From: Palsa-1400 sp036501625
GTDB taxonomy: Bacteria > Verrucomicrobiota > Verrucomicrobiia > Limisphaerales > Palsa-1400
DNA length: 64,000 nucleotides
NCBI GenBank assembly: GCA_036501625.1
Contig: DASXZY010000061.1
Location: 1 to 64,000, forward strand
Direction of reading: 5' to 3'
Shown here piece by piece: positions 9,507 to 18,198 of the stretch. Under the pieces are notes generated by a model. That model had not been told where the DNA came from, ran no database searches, and worked only from the letters and a program-made list of their open reading frames with translations. How positions within the stretch are numbered: the stretch's first letter is position 1; every line of letters starts with the position of its first letter. Made by a program: the position numbers and the translations under genes.

Positions 9507-11279
9507 TTAAAGGGCCTTGTCCCACAGGCGCTTGTCCGATAGCAGGACCTCGCGCAACAACGGCACCGGCGGCATGCCGTGCCGCAGGAATTCATTGTGA
9601 AATCCCTCCAGAGAATACGCCGCGCCTTCCTGCGCCTGGTAATCCCTGCGCAATTTGAGAATCATCAGCTTGCCCAGCGTGTAATTGGCATAACCCGGAT
9701 CGAACGTCCCGCGCATGGCTTCGGAGTGGGCCGGTTTCTCGCCATAATAGCAATTTTCATGGAAAAACTTCGTCCCGTCCGCCACCGACATTCCGTGACA
9801 GTGCATTTTAATGGCCACGCACAGCCGGCAAAGGCGGAGCAGCGATTCGTCCAGTTGGGCCAGGCGGTACTTGGCCGCCTTCAGCGCGGCGGATTGGTCT
9901 CCCCTCGCCGGGGCGGCGGCGCCGTAGCCCTCGTCTAACATCATTTGCTCGCTATAATGGGCCCAGCCTTCGATGTAGGCGTAGCTGCCCAAAATCTTTT
10001 CCAGCCGCGTGGCAGGCGAGGCGTTCATGCAGAGAAATTGAACGTAATGGCCGGGGTACACCTCGTGAATGGAAACCACGTCGCCCGTGTAGTAGTTGAA
10101 GGCGGATAACCAATCCTCCTTTTCCTTGCCCGTCCAACTCGCCTCCACCGGCGTGACATAGTAATAGGCCTCCGTCGCCTTGGTCTCGAACGGGCCAGGA
10201 CTATCCATCGAGGCGAAACTGCTCGCGCGCTCAAACGGCAGCGTCTCTTCAACGCGCGGGCGCACTTCGGAGGGAATCGAAACGATGTGATGGTCCGTGA
10301 CGAATTGCCGGATGGCCTCCAGGTCTTTTCGTGTGTCGGGGATCAAGCCATCCGCCGTGGGGTGGTCGTGCTGGATTTGCTCGAAGACCTCGATTGGCTT
10401 GTGGGTTGGGTCGATCTGGGCGGCCGTTTCCGCGAAGAGCGCCTGCTCGCGGCGCAATTCGGCCAGGCCAATCCGCAAAATCTCGTCCGGCGATTGCTTG
10501 ATCAATTCGCCCTCGCGCAACATTTTGGCGAAATTGCGTTTGCCCAGCGCGAATTTATCGGTGGCCTTGGGCAGCTTTTCCTCTTTCAGGTAATTCACGA
10601 AGCCGCGCATCTCCGCTGACGCCTTCTCGTCAGCTTTTTTGAATTGCGCCAGCAGCGCCTGATCTTTGACATTCTTGACCGCCTCCACCAGGTCCTTTTC
10701 CAGGAAGTCCGCCGAGCCGCTTCCTTCTTCGATGGCTGTTTCCAACCACGGACGGGGCAGCGCCGCTTCCAAATTGGCCCGGCCGGCTGCCATGACATCC
10801 GGGGCTTGATTCAGAATCGCGATGATGCCGCGCACCCGTTCTTCGAGCGGCGCGAAGTCCCGCTTGATATAAGGGCTGACGTCCAGCGCGCCGGTGTAGG
10901 TCATCGGGTTGCGCGTATAGGAGGGCATTTCCTGGAAGGTGAACATTTCCCGCCGGATGCCCGCGCGCAGATCGCGGAAATCAAAATAGGCCTGCGGACT
11001 CAGCGCGGCGATTTTGACGCCGGCCAGTCGGCGATCGAAATCCGTGAGCCGCGCCAGTTCGCCGTCCACGGAGGCCCGGCTGAAATCGGTTAGTTTGCCG
11101 TCGTATTCGTGGAAGCCCAATTGCATGGCCGCAAGCGGGCGCCAGGCCAGATAGCCTGTCAAGTAATCCGCCGCGAGTTGGTTGAAGGCCGCATCGCCGC
11201 TGCCCGGCCCGGGCTGCCCTGCGCGAAGTCCGGGCGCCGCGCACCACGCAATGAATAACAAGATGTGGAATTTCTTCAT
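9507..11279 (-). CDS. DUF885 family secreted putative metallohydrolase
   Basis: This is a 590-residue protein of the DUF885 family (COG4805 type), whose members resemble metallocarboxypeptidases. The defining motif HEVYPGH is present in the C-terminal half, in the sequence SIHEVYPGHYVQFL, together with the HxE/H pattern expected for a zinc site. The start at 11279 gives a clean signal peptide (MKKFHILLFIAWCAAPGLRAG). A longer frame reaching 11606 would run into ubiD and has no support. The gene lies 64 bases downstream of ubiD on the same strand and may be co-transcribed. The substrate is unknown; a periplasmic peptidase-like role is inferred. Confidence 0.85.
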   Translation of the reverse strand: MKKFHILLFIAWCAAPGLRAGQPGPGSGDAAFNQLAADYLTGYLAWRPLAAMQLGFHEYDGKLTDFSRASVDGELARLTDFDRRLAGVKIAALSPQAYFDFRDLRAGIRREMFTFQEMPSYTRNPMTYTGALDVSPYIKRDFAPLEERVRGIIAILNQAPDVMAAGRANLEAALPRPWLETAIEEGSGSADFLEKDLVEAVKNVKDQALLAQFKKADEKASAEMRGFVNYLKEEKLPKATDKFALGKRNFAKMLREGELIKQSPDEILRIGLAELRREQALFAETAAQIDPTHKPIEVFEQIQHDHPTADGLIPDTRKDLEAIRQFVTDHHIVSIPSEVRPRVEETLPFERASSFASMDSPGPFETKATEAYYYVTPVEASWTGKEKEDWLSAFNYYTGDVVSIHEVYPGHYVQFLCMNASPATRLEKILGSYAYIEGWAHYSEQMMLDEGYGAAAPARGDQSAALKAAKYRLAQLDESLLRLCRLCVAIKMHCHGMSVADGTKFFHENCYYGEKPAHSEAMRGTFDPGYANYTLGKLMILKLRRDYQAQEGAAYSLEGFHNEFLRHGMPPVPLLREVLLSDKRLWDKAL

Positions 11280-11343
11280 CGCAGTAAAATGAGCCGACAC
11301 CATACTCCCCTGCCCTCGTTCAGGGCAATTGAAAATTGGCACG

Positions 11344-12828
11344 TCATCCCGCGCGCCATTGATCGATCTTTCGCTTGATGGCTTCGTCCATTTTGATAAG
11401 GGGAGGCCAGTCGCGCTTGAAGCCTTCGCCTGGCAGTTTGCGAGTGGCGTCGAGGCCGAGCTTGCTGCCGATGGCCAATTCGCTGGTCGCGTGATCGAGA
11501 ACATCGGCGGGGCCGCGGGTGAAAAGCGCGTCCCTTTGCGGGTCGGTCGTGGCGCAAAGGCGGAACAAAACCTCGCTGGTGTTGTGAACATCGACGTCCT
11601 CATCAACCACGACGATGTATTTGGTGAACATCATCTGGCCCATGCCCCACAAACCGTGCATGATTTTGTAGGCTTGCATCGGGTAGGTCTTTTTGATGCT
11701 GGCGAAGACGAGGTTATGGAAAACTCCCTCCGCAGGCAGCGCCAGGTCCACCAATTCCGGGAAATTCATTTTCAGAACGGGCAGGAACAAACGCACGCTG
11801 GCCGTGCCCATGTAGAAATCCTCCATCGGCGGCATGCCGACAATCGTGGCCGGATAAAGAGCGTCCCGCCGATGTGTGATGGCTGTGACATGAAACGCGG
11901 GATAGAGGTCGGGCAGCGAATAGTATCCGGTGTGGTCGCCGAACGGCCCTTCCATCCGCAACGGCTCAGTCGGATCGACGTAGCCCTCGATGACAAAATC
12001 GGCATCGGCGGGCACTTCCAGGTCGTTGCTCACGCAACGCACCAATTCGACCGATTTCTTCCGCAGATAACCGGCCAGCAGAAATTCATCCAAGCCATCG
12101 GGCAGCGGCGCGGTCGCGCAAAAAGCCAGCGCCGGGTCGCCGCCCAGGAAGATACTCACGGGCATGCGCTGGCCGGTTTCGTAATAGCGGCGCCCGTGGC
12201 GCGCGGCCACTTTGTGCAATTGCCAGTGCATCCCAGTCGTCGTTTGATCGAAAATCTGGATGCGGTACATCCCGACATTGCGCTGCCCGGTTTCGGGGTC
12301 TTTTGTCACGACGCACGGCAACGTGATGAAACGCCCGGCGTCCAGCGGCCAGCATTTCAAGATGGGCATGGAAAGCAGCGTCGGGCACGGTCCTGGCGCG
12401 GCGGAGGACAATTGCTCCTGGCGAACAACAACCTGCTGGCACGCGCCCTGAGAAACAATCTTTGGCTTGGCGTGCCGCAAATCAAAGGCCGTTCCGAGCA
12501 GTTTGATGGCCTCCGACAGACTGGACGGGGGCCTGGCGTTGACCAGCGCGGCCAGTTCCGCCGCGACAGCATCGACCGATTCCGCGCCCAAGCTCATGGC
12601 CATGCGCCGATTGGAACCGAACGCATTGATGGCCAGCGGAAACGGCGAGACCTGGCCGTTGACGGTGGGCTGCTCAATCAGCAAAGCCTTCCCGCCGCCG
12701 GGGGACTTCATTTCGCGGTCAGCAAGTTCTGTGATTTCGAGTTCGGTCGCGATCGGCTGGCGGATGCGTTTAAGCTCGCCCGCTTTCTCCAAAGCCTGCG
12801 CGAACCGGGCGAACGACTCGTAGGCCAT
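11344..12828 (-). CDS. ubiD: UbiD-family decarboxylase
   Basis: This 494-residue protein belongs to the UbiD family of prenylated-FMN-dependent (de)carboxylases, which act on 3-polyprenyl-4-hydroxybenzoate in ubiquinone synthesis or on related aromatic acids in menaquinone synthesis. Length and overall sequence fit the family, including the N-terminal LERAGEL-like segment (LEKAGELKRI), a KALLIEQ region and the central EGPFGDHTGYY motif. It begins 2 bases after the stop of pyrE, so the two are probably translated from one mRNA. No UbiX flavin prenyltransferase gene is in the window. The quinone substrate cannot be decided from the sequence. Confidence 0.9.
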   Translation of the reverse strand: MAYESFARFAQALEKAGELKRIRQPIATELEITELADREMKSPGGGKALLIEQPTVNGQVSPFPLAINAFGSNRRMAMSLGAESVDAVAAELAALVNARPPSSLSEAIKLLGTAFDLRHAKPKIVSQGACQQVVVRQEQLSSAAPGPCPTLLSMPILKCWPLDAGRFITLPCVVTKDPETGQRNVGMYRIQIFDQTTTGMHWQLHKVAARHGRRYYETGQRMPVSIFLGGDPALAFCATAPLPDGLDEFLLAGYLRKKSVELVRCVSNDLEVPADADFVIEGYVDPTEPLRMEGPFGDHTGYYSLPDLYPAFHVTAITHRRDALYPATIVGMPPMEDFYMGTASVRLFLPVLKMNFPELVDLALPAEGVFHNLVFASIKKTYPMQAYKIMHGLWGMGQMMFTKYIVVVDEDVDVHNTSEVLFRLCATTDPQRDALFTRGPADVLDHATSELAIGSKLGLDATRKLPGEGFKRDWPPLIKMDEAIKRKIDQWRAG

Positions 12829-12830
12829 AA

Positions 12831-13397
12831 TTACTTGCTTCCGGGATGCTCGGCGGGAATTCGCGCAAGGTCGGGCGGCAGTTTATCCTCCGGAAAGGCC
12901 TCCACCTTGAGCGGCAGCAGGCTGAACGCGGGGACGCCGAAATCAACGCTGCCATTGGAGCGGTCCACGATCATTGCCACCGCCAGCACCCGGCCGCGAT
13001 GCGCCCGGACGATTTCAATAGTTTCCCGCACGCGCCCGCCTTTGGTCACGACGTCCTCGACCACCAGAATTTTCTCGTCCGGGGCGATTTTGAATCCGCG
13101 CCGCAGCGCCAGTTTCCCCTCTTCCTTTTCCGCGAAAATGAAACGCAACCCCAATTGCCGCGCGATTTCCTGGCCGATGACCAAGCCGCCAATGGCCGGC
13201 GCGATGACCGTTGCCGCGCCCAGCCCGCGCACTTTGTCCGCCAGCGCGGCGCCCAGTTGCTCGACGATCGGCATCTGCTGCAAGGCCAGGGCGCATTGAA
13301 AATACTGGCGGCTGTGCAAACCGCTGCGGAGAATAAAATGGCCTTCCAGCAGCGCGCCTGTCTGGCGGAAAACTTGCAGTGTTTCTTCGCTTGTCAC
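12831..13397 (-). CDS. pyrE: Orotate phosphoribosyltransferase
   Basis: This 188-residue type I phosphoribosyltransferase converts orotate and PRPP to orotidine 5'-monophosphate in de novo pyrimidine synthesis. The PRPP-binding signature is visible as ILVVEDVVTKGG, and the N-terminal SGLHSRQYF segment is typical of the short bacterial PyrE class. The start codon is GTG at 13397. The gene is followed by ubiD with a 2-base gap, and the histidine kinase stops 37 bases upstream on the same strand. Confidence 0.93.
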   Translation of the reverse strand: MTSEETLQVFRQTGALLEGHFILRSGLHSRQYFQCALALQQMPIVEQLGAALADKVRGLGAATVIAPAIGGLVIGQEIARQLGLRFIFAEKEEGKLALRRGFKIAPDEKILVVEDVVTKGGRVRETIEIVRAHRGRVLAVAMIVDRSNGSVDFGVPAFSLLPLKVEAFPEDKLPPDLARIPAEHPGSK

Positions 13398-13434
13398 GCG
13401 CGCACTTTACGGGCCGCCGCGCGAGGTTGGAAGT

Positions 13435-14196
13435 TCAAAGTGGCCGCAGCGGCAGTGAAAAGGAGAAGACGGCTCCGCCGTTGGTTTTGCCTTCGGCCCA
13501 AACCTCGCCGCCGTGACGGTGAACCAGCCGCTGCACGGTCGCCAGACCGATGCCGCGGCCCTCGAAATCCTTGTGATCGTGCAGCCGCTGGAAAACGCCG
13601 AAAAGGCGGTCCGCGTATTTAGGCTCGAAGCCGACGCCGTTGTCCCGCACTGAATAAACGGTGCGGGCTTGCTCGCTGGCCCCGCGCACCTCAATCGCCG
13701 GCTGCTTGTGCCGCCGGGAAAATTTGACCGCGTTGCCCAGCAGTTCCTCCATGACCGCGCCCAGCAAATCCGGGTCGCCCCAGGCGCAGGGAAGCGGGTC
13801 GATGCTAAATTTCGCGGAGGCTCCCGCTGCGGTTAGTTGCTCCGCCTTCTGGCCCGCCAAGTGCCGCATGTCGATTACCGCCGGGCGGTACGGCCTCCGG
13901 CTCAAACGCGAGAAGGAGTGCAAATCCTCGATCAGCGCGGAAGCATTGCGCGCCCCGGCCGTGAGCGTGTCGATGCAGCGCCGGCCATCGCCTTCAAACT
14001 TGTCCCCGTAATCCTCAACCAGAATCTGCGCGAACCCTTCCACGGCGCGCAACGGCGCCCGCAAATCGTGGGAAAGGGCCTGGGTGAACAGCTCGAATTC
14101 GTGGGAGACCGCCTCCAATTGGGCGGAGCGCTCGGCCAGTTCGGCAGCCAGGCGGTCGCGCTCAGCGCGCAGGGACTCGATTGTTTCCGCGCTCAT
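13435..14196 (-). CDS. Sensorless histidine kinase (HisKA + HATPase_c)
   Basis: This 253-residue histidine kinase resembles the C-terminal half of phytochrome-type kinases. A coiled-coil-like N-terminus (about residues 1-38) leads to an H-box SHDLRAPLR with phospho-acceptor His43. The N-box LLGNAVKFS, G1 box DNGVGF and G2 box GRGIGLATV of the ATP-binding domain follow. There is no transmembrane segment, PAS, GAF or other sensor domain, so it must be cytoplasmic and take its input from a partner or through the coiled coil. No response regulator is adjacent. It is divergent from the fucosidase gene. Confidence 0.88.
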   Translation of the reverse strand: MSAETIESLRAERDRLAAELAERSAQLEAVSHEFELFTQALSHDLRAPLRAVEGFAQILVEDYGDKFEGDGRRCIDTLTAGARNASALIEDLHSFSRLSRRPYRPAVIDMRHLAGQKAEQLTAAGASAKFSIDPLPCAWGDPDLLGAVMEELLGNAVKFSRRHKQPAIEVRGASEQARTVYSVRDNGVGFEPKYADRLFGVFQRLHDHKDFEGRGIGLATVQRLVHRHGGEVWAEGKTNGGAVFSFSLPLRPL

Positions 14197-14331
14197 AGTT
14201 TTGATTAATCAGAATTGAGCTTTTGAAAATATGGCCGAAACCCGGCAAAAGTCAAAAGCGGGATGGGCCGTCCGATCTCCGCGCCTCTTAATCCTTTACG
14301 CGGCAGGGGGCCGGGTTGTTTACTTGGGAAA

Positions 14332-16119
14332 ATGAGTGGATCAAAATTTCTGCGGCTTTTTGCTTCGGCCGGGATCGTTTTTCTAACTTCCTGCTGCTCG
14401 CATTGCGCTCCGTCTTCGACGGTTGCGTCGGCGGCCAGCCCTGATCCTTACGCCGGTGAAACTCCGGCCCAGCGGGACGCACGCATGAAATGGTGGCGGG
14501 AGGCGCGGTTTGGCATGTTTATTCATTGGGGGCTTTATTCGGTGCCGGCGGGAACTTATGACGGCAAGCGGATTTCCGGCATTGGCGAATGGATCATGAA
14601 CCACGGCAAAATTCCCGTCGCGCGCTACCGCGAATACGCGAAGGAGTTCGATCCGGTTAAATTCAACGCGGACCAGTGGGTCTCCATCGCCAAGGCGGCT
14701 GGCATGAAATACATTGTCATCACGGCCAAGCACCATGACGGCTTCGCCATGTTTGATTCCAAGGCCAGCGATTGGAACATCGTCAAAGCCACGCCATTCG
14801 GGCGCGATCCCTTGAAGGAACTCGCCGCCGCGTGCAAGAAGCAGGGCATCCGGCTCGGCTTCTATTATTCGCAGGCGCAGGATTGGAATAATCCGGGCGG
14901 AGCCGCGGCTGGCGGACATTGGGACAAGGCCCAGGATGGCAGCATGGATGATTACATCCGCAACGTGGCCGCGCCGCAGTTGAAGGAAATCCTCAGTCAT
15001 TACGGGAAGATTTCCGTCCTTTGGTTTGACACGCCTGTCGATATGAACAGGGAGCGCGCCTCCGCGCTTCTGGCGGAATTGCGCCTGCAGCCGGGCATTA
15101 TTTACAACAACCGGCTCGGCGGCGGGTTCAAGGGCGACACCGAGACGCCGGAACAGCGCATCCCCGCGACCGGCTATCCTGGGCGCGATTGGGAAACGTG
15201 CATGACGATGAACGACACGTGGGGTTACAAAAGCTATGACAACCATTGGAAGAGCGCCGAGACGATCATCCGCAACCTCGTCGATATTGCCAGCAAGGGC
15301 GGCAATTATCTTCTCAACGTCGGGCCGACTTCAGAGGGGCTGATTCCCGAACCGTCGGTCGAGCGCCTCGCGGCCGTCGGCCAATGGATGAAGGTGAATG
15401 GCAGCGGCATTTATGACACGACGGCCAGCCCGTTCAAGAGCCTTTCCTGGGGCCGCTGCACCAAGCAAACCACTGCTGGCGGCGGCACGCTTTATCTGCA
15501 CGTTTTCAAGTGGCCGCAGGATGGAAAATTGCTCGTGCCCGGCCTGCAAAATAAAGTCACCAAGATTTACTTGTTGACGTCATCAGGCCATCAATCGCTC
15601 CAGGGCGAAAGCGGCCCCGATGGATGGACCATTTCCGTCCCAGCGCAGGCGCCTGATTCCATTTCTTCCACCATTGTCCTGAAAATCGAGGGCGCGCCGA
15701 ATGTCAAACAGCCGATGCTCAGCCAGGACTTCGATGGTTCGGTCTCTTTGCCCAGCGCCGAGGCTCGATTGCACGGCAGCGATATTCAAACGGAGAACGA
15801 AAACGGGCATGACAACATCGGTTACTGGACCAACCCCGATGATTGGTGCGAATGGCAATTCAAGATTTCCGCGCCGGGCAAATTCGATGTGACTGCCGAT
15901 ATGGCCGCGGAGGTCTCGGCGCAGATTGAGCTGAGCGCGGGCGGCAGCCGGCTGCACGCGGCCACGCCGGGCACCGGCAATTACCAAAAGTATAAAACGG
16001 TCAAACTTGGCTCGGTAGAAATCGCGAACGCGGGCGTGGCCACGCTGGAATTGCGCCCGGTGAAAGACGGATGGAACCCGGTCAACGTGCGCTCGCTGCG
16101 GCTGGCGCCGAGTCACTGA
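14332..16119 (+). CDS. GH29 alpha-L-fucosidase, predicted lipoprotein
   Basis: This 595-residue glycoside hydrolase family 29 enzyme is predicted to release terminal L-fucose from glycans. Recognisable parts are the N-terminal FGMFIHWGLYSVPAG motif, the KYIVITAKHHDGFAMFDS strand and VLWFDTPVD, whose Asp (about residue 233) is the expected nucleophile. The last 130 or so residues look like a carbohydrate-binding beta-sandwich. The start at 14332 is chosen because it gives a signal peptide ending in a lipobox (FLTSC); a longer frame from 14263 buries it. Its 3' end converges with an esterase gene only 4 bases away, which suggests a pair for degrading fucosylated or acetylated glycans. Confidence 0.92.
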   Translation: MSGSKFLRLFASAGIVFLTSCCSHCAPSSTVASAASPDPYAGETPAQRDARMKWWREARFGMFIHWGLYSVPAGTYDGKRISGIGEWIMNHGKIPVARYREYAKEFDPVKFNADQWVSIAKAAGMKYIVITAKHHDGFAMFDSKASDWNIVKATPFGRDPLKELAAACKKQGIRLGFYYSQAQDWNNPGGAAAGGHWDKAQDGSMDDYIRNVAAPQLKEILSHYGKISVLWFDTPVDMNRERASALLAELRLQPGIIYNNRLGGGFKGDTETPEQRIPATGYPGRDWETCMTMNDTWGYKSYDNHWKSAETIIRNLVDIASKGGNYLLNVGPTSEGLIPEPSVERLAAVGQWMKVNGSGIYDTTASPFKSLSWGRCTKQTTAGGGTLYLHVFKWPQDGKLLVPGLQNKVTKIYLLTSSGHQSLQGESGPDGWTISVPAQAPDSISSTIVLKIEGAPNVKQPMLSQDFDGSVSLPSAEARLHGSDIQTENENGHDNIGYWTNPDDWCEWQFKISAPGKFDVTADMAAEVSAQIELSAGGSRLHAATPGTGNYQKYKTVKLGSVEIANAGVATLELRPVKDGWNPVNVRSLRLAPSH

Positions 16120-16123
16120 TAAT

Positions 16124-18151
16124 TTATCGCCCGATCGCCGCGGTGACGATTTCCTCATCCTTTAACCGGTGCGTTTCCAGCCGAAGGTTTCGCTCCGCGC
16201 GCAAGGCCCGATAGCTGGCGCGCAGATTGGAAGCCGGAAAACTTTGGGCCACGTTGTGCAGCACCAGCGGATGCGGCGCGGCCAGGATGGCCCCGCCCGA
16301 AAACGTGTCAATGTTGCGCAGGCCAGGGCAAAACAAATCCGGCTCCAGCAAGGCTTCGTCGTCGTAACCGCTGACTTGCCCGCAATCGGCGATAACCGCA
16401 TCCGCCGCCGGCGCGGCCAGCAATGACCAAAGGCCAGCCCGGCCGCATCCGCACAGGACGACCCGTCCGCCGCCCGCCATGCCGCGCACGCCCTGGCAAA
16501 TCGAAATGAGATCGCGCACGCCTTCCTGAAGCCGCGTCCGATTGTAGGTGGTGAAGAAAATGGAAGTTTGGTTTGAATTGGCGGGCCTCGCCGCGTCCGC
16601 CGCCATCACAACTTCGCAGCCGCGCTCAATGAACAGCCGGGCCAAACCGGCGGGCTGCCCGGCATCGTCAATAAAAGGCGTCTTGCCGTCCGGATCCGCC
16701 AGCACGATCACGTCTCGTTTGCGCGCGGCGGCGGCGCGGGATTTGGCGGTTGAAAAGCAGAGCAGCTTGATTTTTTCATCCCCGCCTTCGCGCGCCACGT
16801 CCGCCTCTGTCAAAATATAATCTCCCTTCCTGCTTTCCGATTGCCGCCGGGCGCTGCCGGAGGCGGGCCATTCAATTTCCAGCGTTTGCTTCCAGGCTGG
16901 CTCGATGACGCGCCTGTAGGCGGCCAGGGAACTGGGGCTTGACGGGCTGATGGCATCCAATTCATCGCGGTGCATTTGGATCAAATACTTGATCAAGCCG
17001 TCCTGGCTGATGGCGTCCGGCGGCAATTTTCCATTCGGGAAAACGAGCAGGTTTGTGTCCGGCTCCTTTTGAAAGGGCTGCTCCGCCACCGGTTGGTCGT
17101 CTTGTTCCAGGAGCCAGCGGTCGAACCATTGATAGACCGCCTGGCGGCTGCTTTGGTTGTAGTTGTGGCCGCAATCGAAGCGCACGTAGCGGAGATTCGC
17201 GGGCGCGTTGAACAATCGGTAAATGCGGCCGAGGGCGGGGCCTTCCATGGTCATGGTGGTCTTGGTCCAATCGCCGGTGTCTGAAACCAAAATCTGCGGG
17301 CGCGGCGCGGCGGCAGCGGCGATTTCCATATTAGAATACTTGACGCGCAGGCCGGGCATATTCTCGCAGGAGCATCCGCCCTGCATCGTGTGGCTGACCA
17401 TGACCACCGGCGCCTGCGCGGCCAGGCGGCCGTCGATCGCGCCGAGCATGAACGTTTGCGTGCCGCCGCCGGACGCGCCGGTGCAGGCGATTCGTTTCTT
17501 GTCCGCGTCGGGCAGAGATTCCAGAAAGTCCAAGGCGCGGATGCTGTCCCACGTTTGCAGCCCCATCAACGTCACGCTCCAGAGCTGGGTGGATGGATCT
17601 CCGGAAGCGAAGCCGCGGTGTGATTTGTAGAAATGCTCCTCGCGCGGCACGTCGGGAAACTGCGTGTCGTTGTACCCCACCATATCGTAGGCGAAGGCGA
17701 TCATCCCCTGCTTGGCGAAGTTGATGCAACGTCCCGGATTGCTGCAAACATCGGTGTCCTCGAGGCGGCCATGGTCCCAATGGCCGTGGGCATTGAGGAT
17801 GGCAGGGAACGGCCCGGCGCCCTTGCCCAGCGGCCGGTAAAGATTCCCGGCCACGTAAAAGCCGGGCCAGCTTTGGAAATAGACCTTTTCGACGCTATAG
17901 CCGTCACGAAGAACTTTGCCAGAGACGACTGCGTGCAAGGGCGTCTTTTTCGGCATTGGCCAGAGACCACCGCTGACCAGTATCTGTTCGCGGATGTCGC
18001 GGCTGCGCTCCTGCCATTGCTGCCGGGTGGCGATTTCAGGAAAGACTCGCGCTGTGTCCGTCGTTTTGACAGCAGCGTCCGGCGGTTCCGCGCCCAAAGC
18101 GGCCGCCGCGGCCAGGAAGAAAACTGGGACCATTCGGGAGATGTAGCGCAT
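16124..18151 (-). CDS. Secreted alpha/beta hydrolase, acetyl-xylan-esterase-like
   Basis: This 675-residue protein has a signal peptide (ISRMVPVFFLAAAAALGAEP) and an alpha/beta-hydrolase core. The nucleophile elbow GASGGGTQT lies near residue 226, and a probable catalytic His occurs in the CGHNYN segment near residue 330. The arrangement fits large acetyl-xylan-esterase-like hydrolases common in Verrucomicrobiota and Planctomycetota. A second, more divergent hydrolase-like half (about residues 450-675) follows and may be inactive. It converges with the fucosidase gene and could deacetylate the same polysaccharides. The exact substrate is unknown. Confidence 0.8.
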   Translation of the reverse strand: MRYISRMVPVFFLAAAAALGAEPPDAAVKTTDTARVFPEIATRQQWQERSRDIREQILVSGGLWPMPKKTPLHAVVSGKVLRDGYSVEKVYFQSWPGFYVAGNLYRPLGKGAGPFPAILNAHGHWDHGRLEDTDVCSNPGRCINFAKQGMIAFAYDMVGYNDTQFPDVPREEHFYKSHRGFASGDPSTQLWSVTLMGLQTWDSIRALDFLESLPDADKKRIACTGASGGGTQTFMLGAIDGRLAAQAPVVMVSHTMQGGCSCENMPGLRVKYSNMEIAAAAAPRPQILVSDTGDWTKTTMTMEGPALGRIYRLFNAPANLRYVRFDCGHNYNQSSRQAVYQWFDRWLLEQDDQPVAEQPFQKEPDTNLLVFPNGKLPPDAISQDGLIKYLIQMHRDELDAISPSSPSSLAAYRRVIEPAWKQTLEIEWPASGSARRQSESRKGDYILTEADVAREGGDEKIKLLCFSTAKSRAAAARKRDVIVLADPDGKTPFIDDAGQPAGLARLFIERGCEVVMAADAARPANSNQTSIFFTTYNRTRLQEGVRDLISICQGVRGMAGGGRVVLCGCGRAGLWSLLAAPAADAVIADCGQVSGYDDEALLEPDLFCPGLRNIDTFSGGAILAAPHPLVLHNVAQSFPASNLRASYRALRAERNLRLETHRLKDEEIVTAAIGR

Positions 18152-18198
18152 ACGATGGGGTGTATCAGATTCCTGCCGTGTGACAAGCGCAACTGAAT

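Noticed and set aside
11329..13299. A 656-codon open frame on the plus strand across ubiD and pyrE
   Set aside because: It lies entirely opposite two well-supported enzymes and its translation resembles no family; it is an antisense frame in GC-rich DNA.
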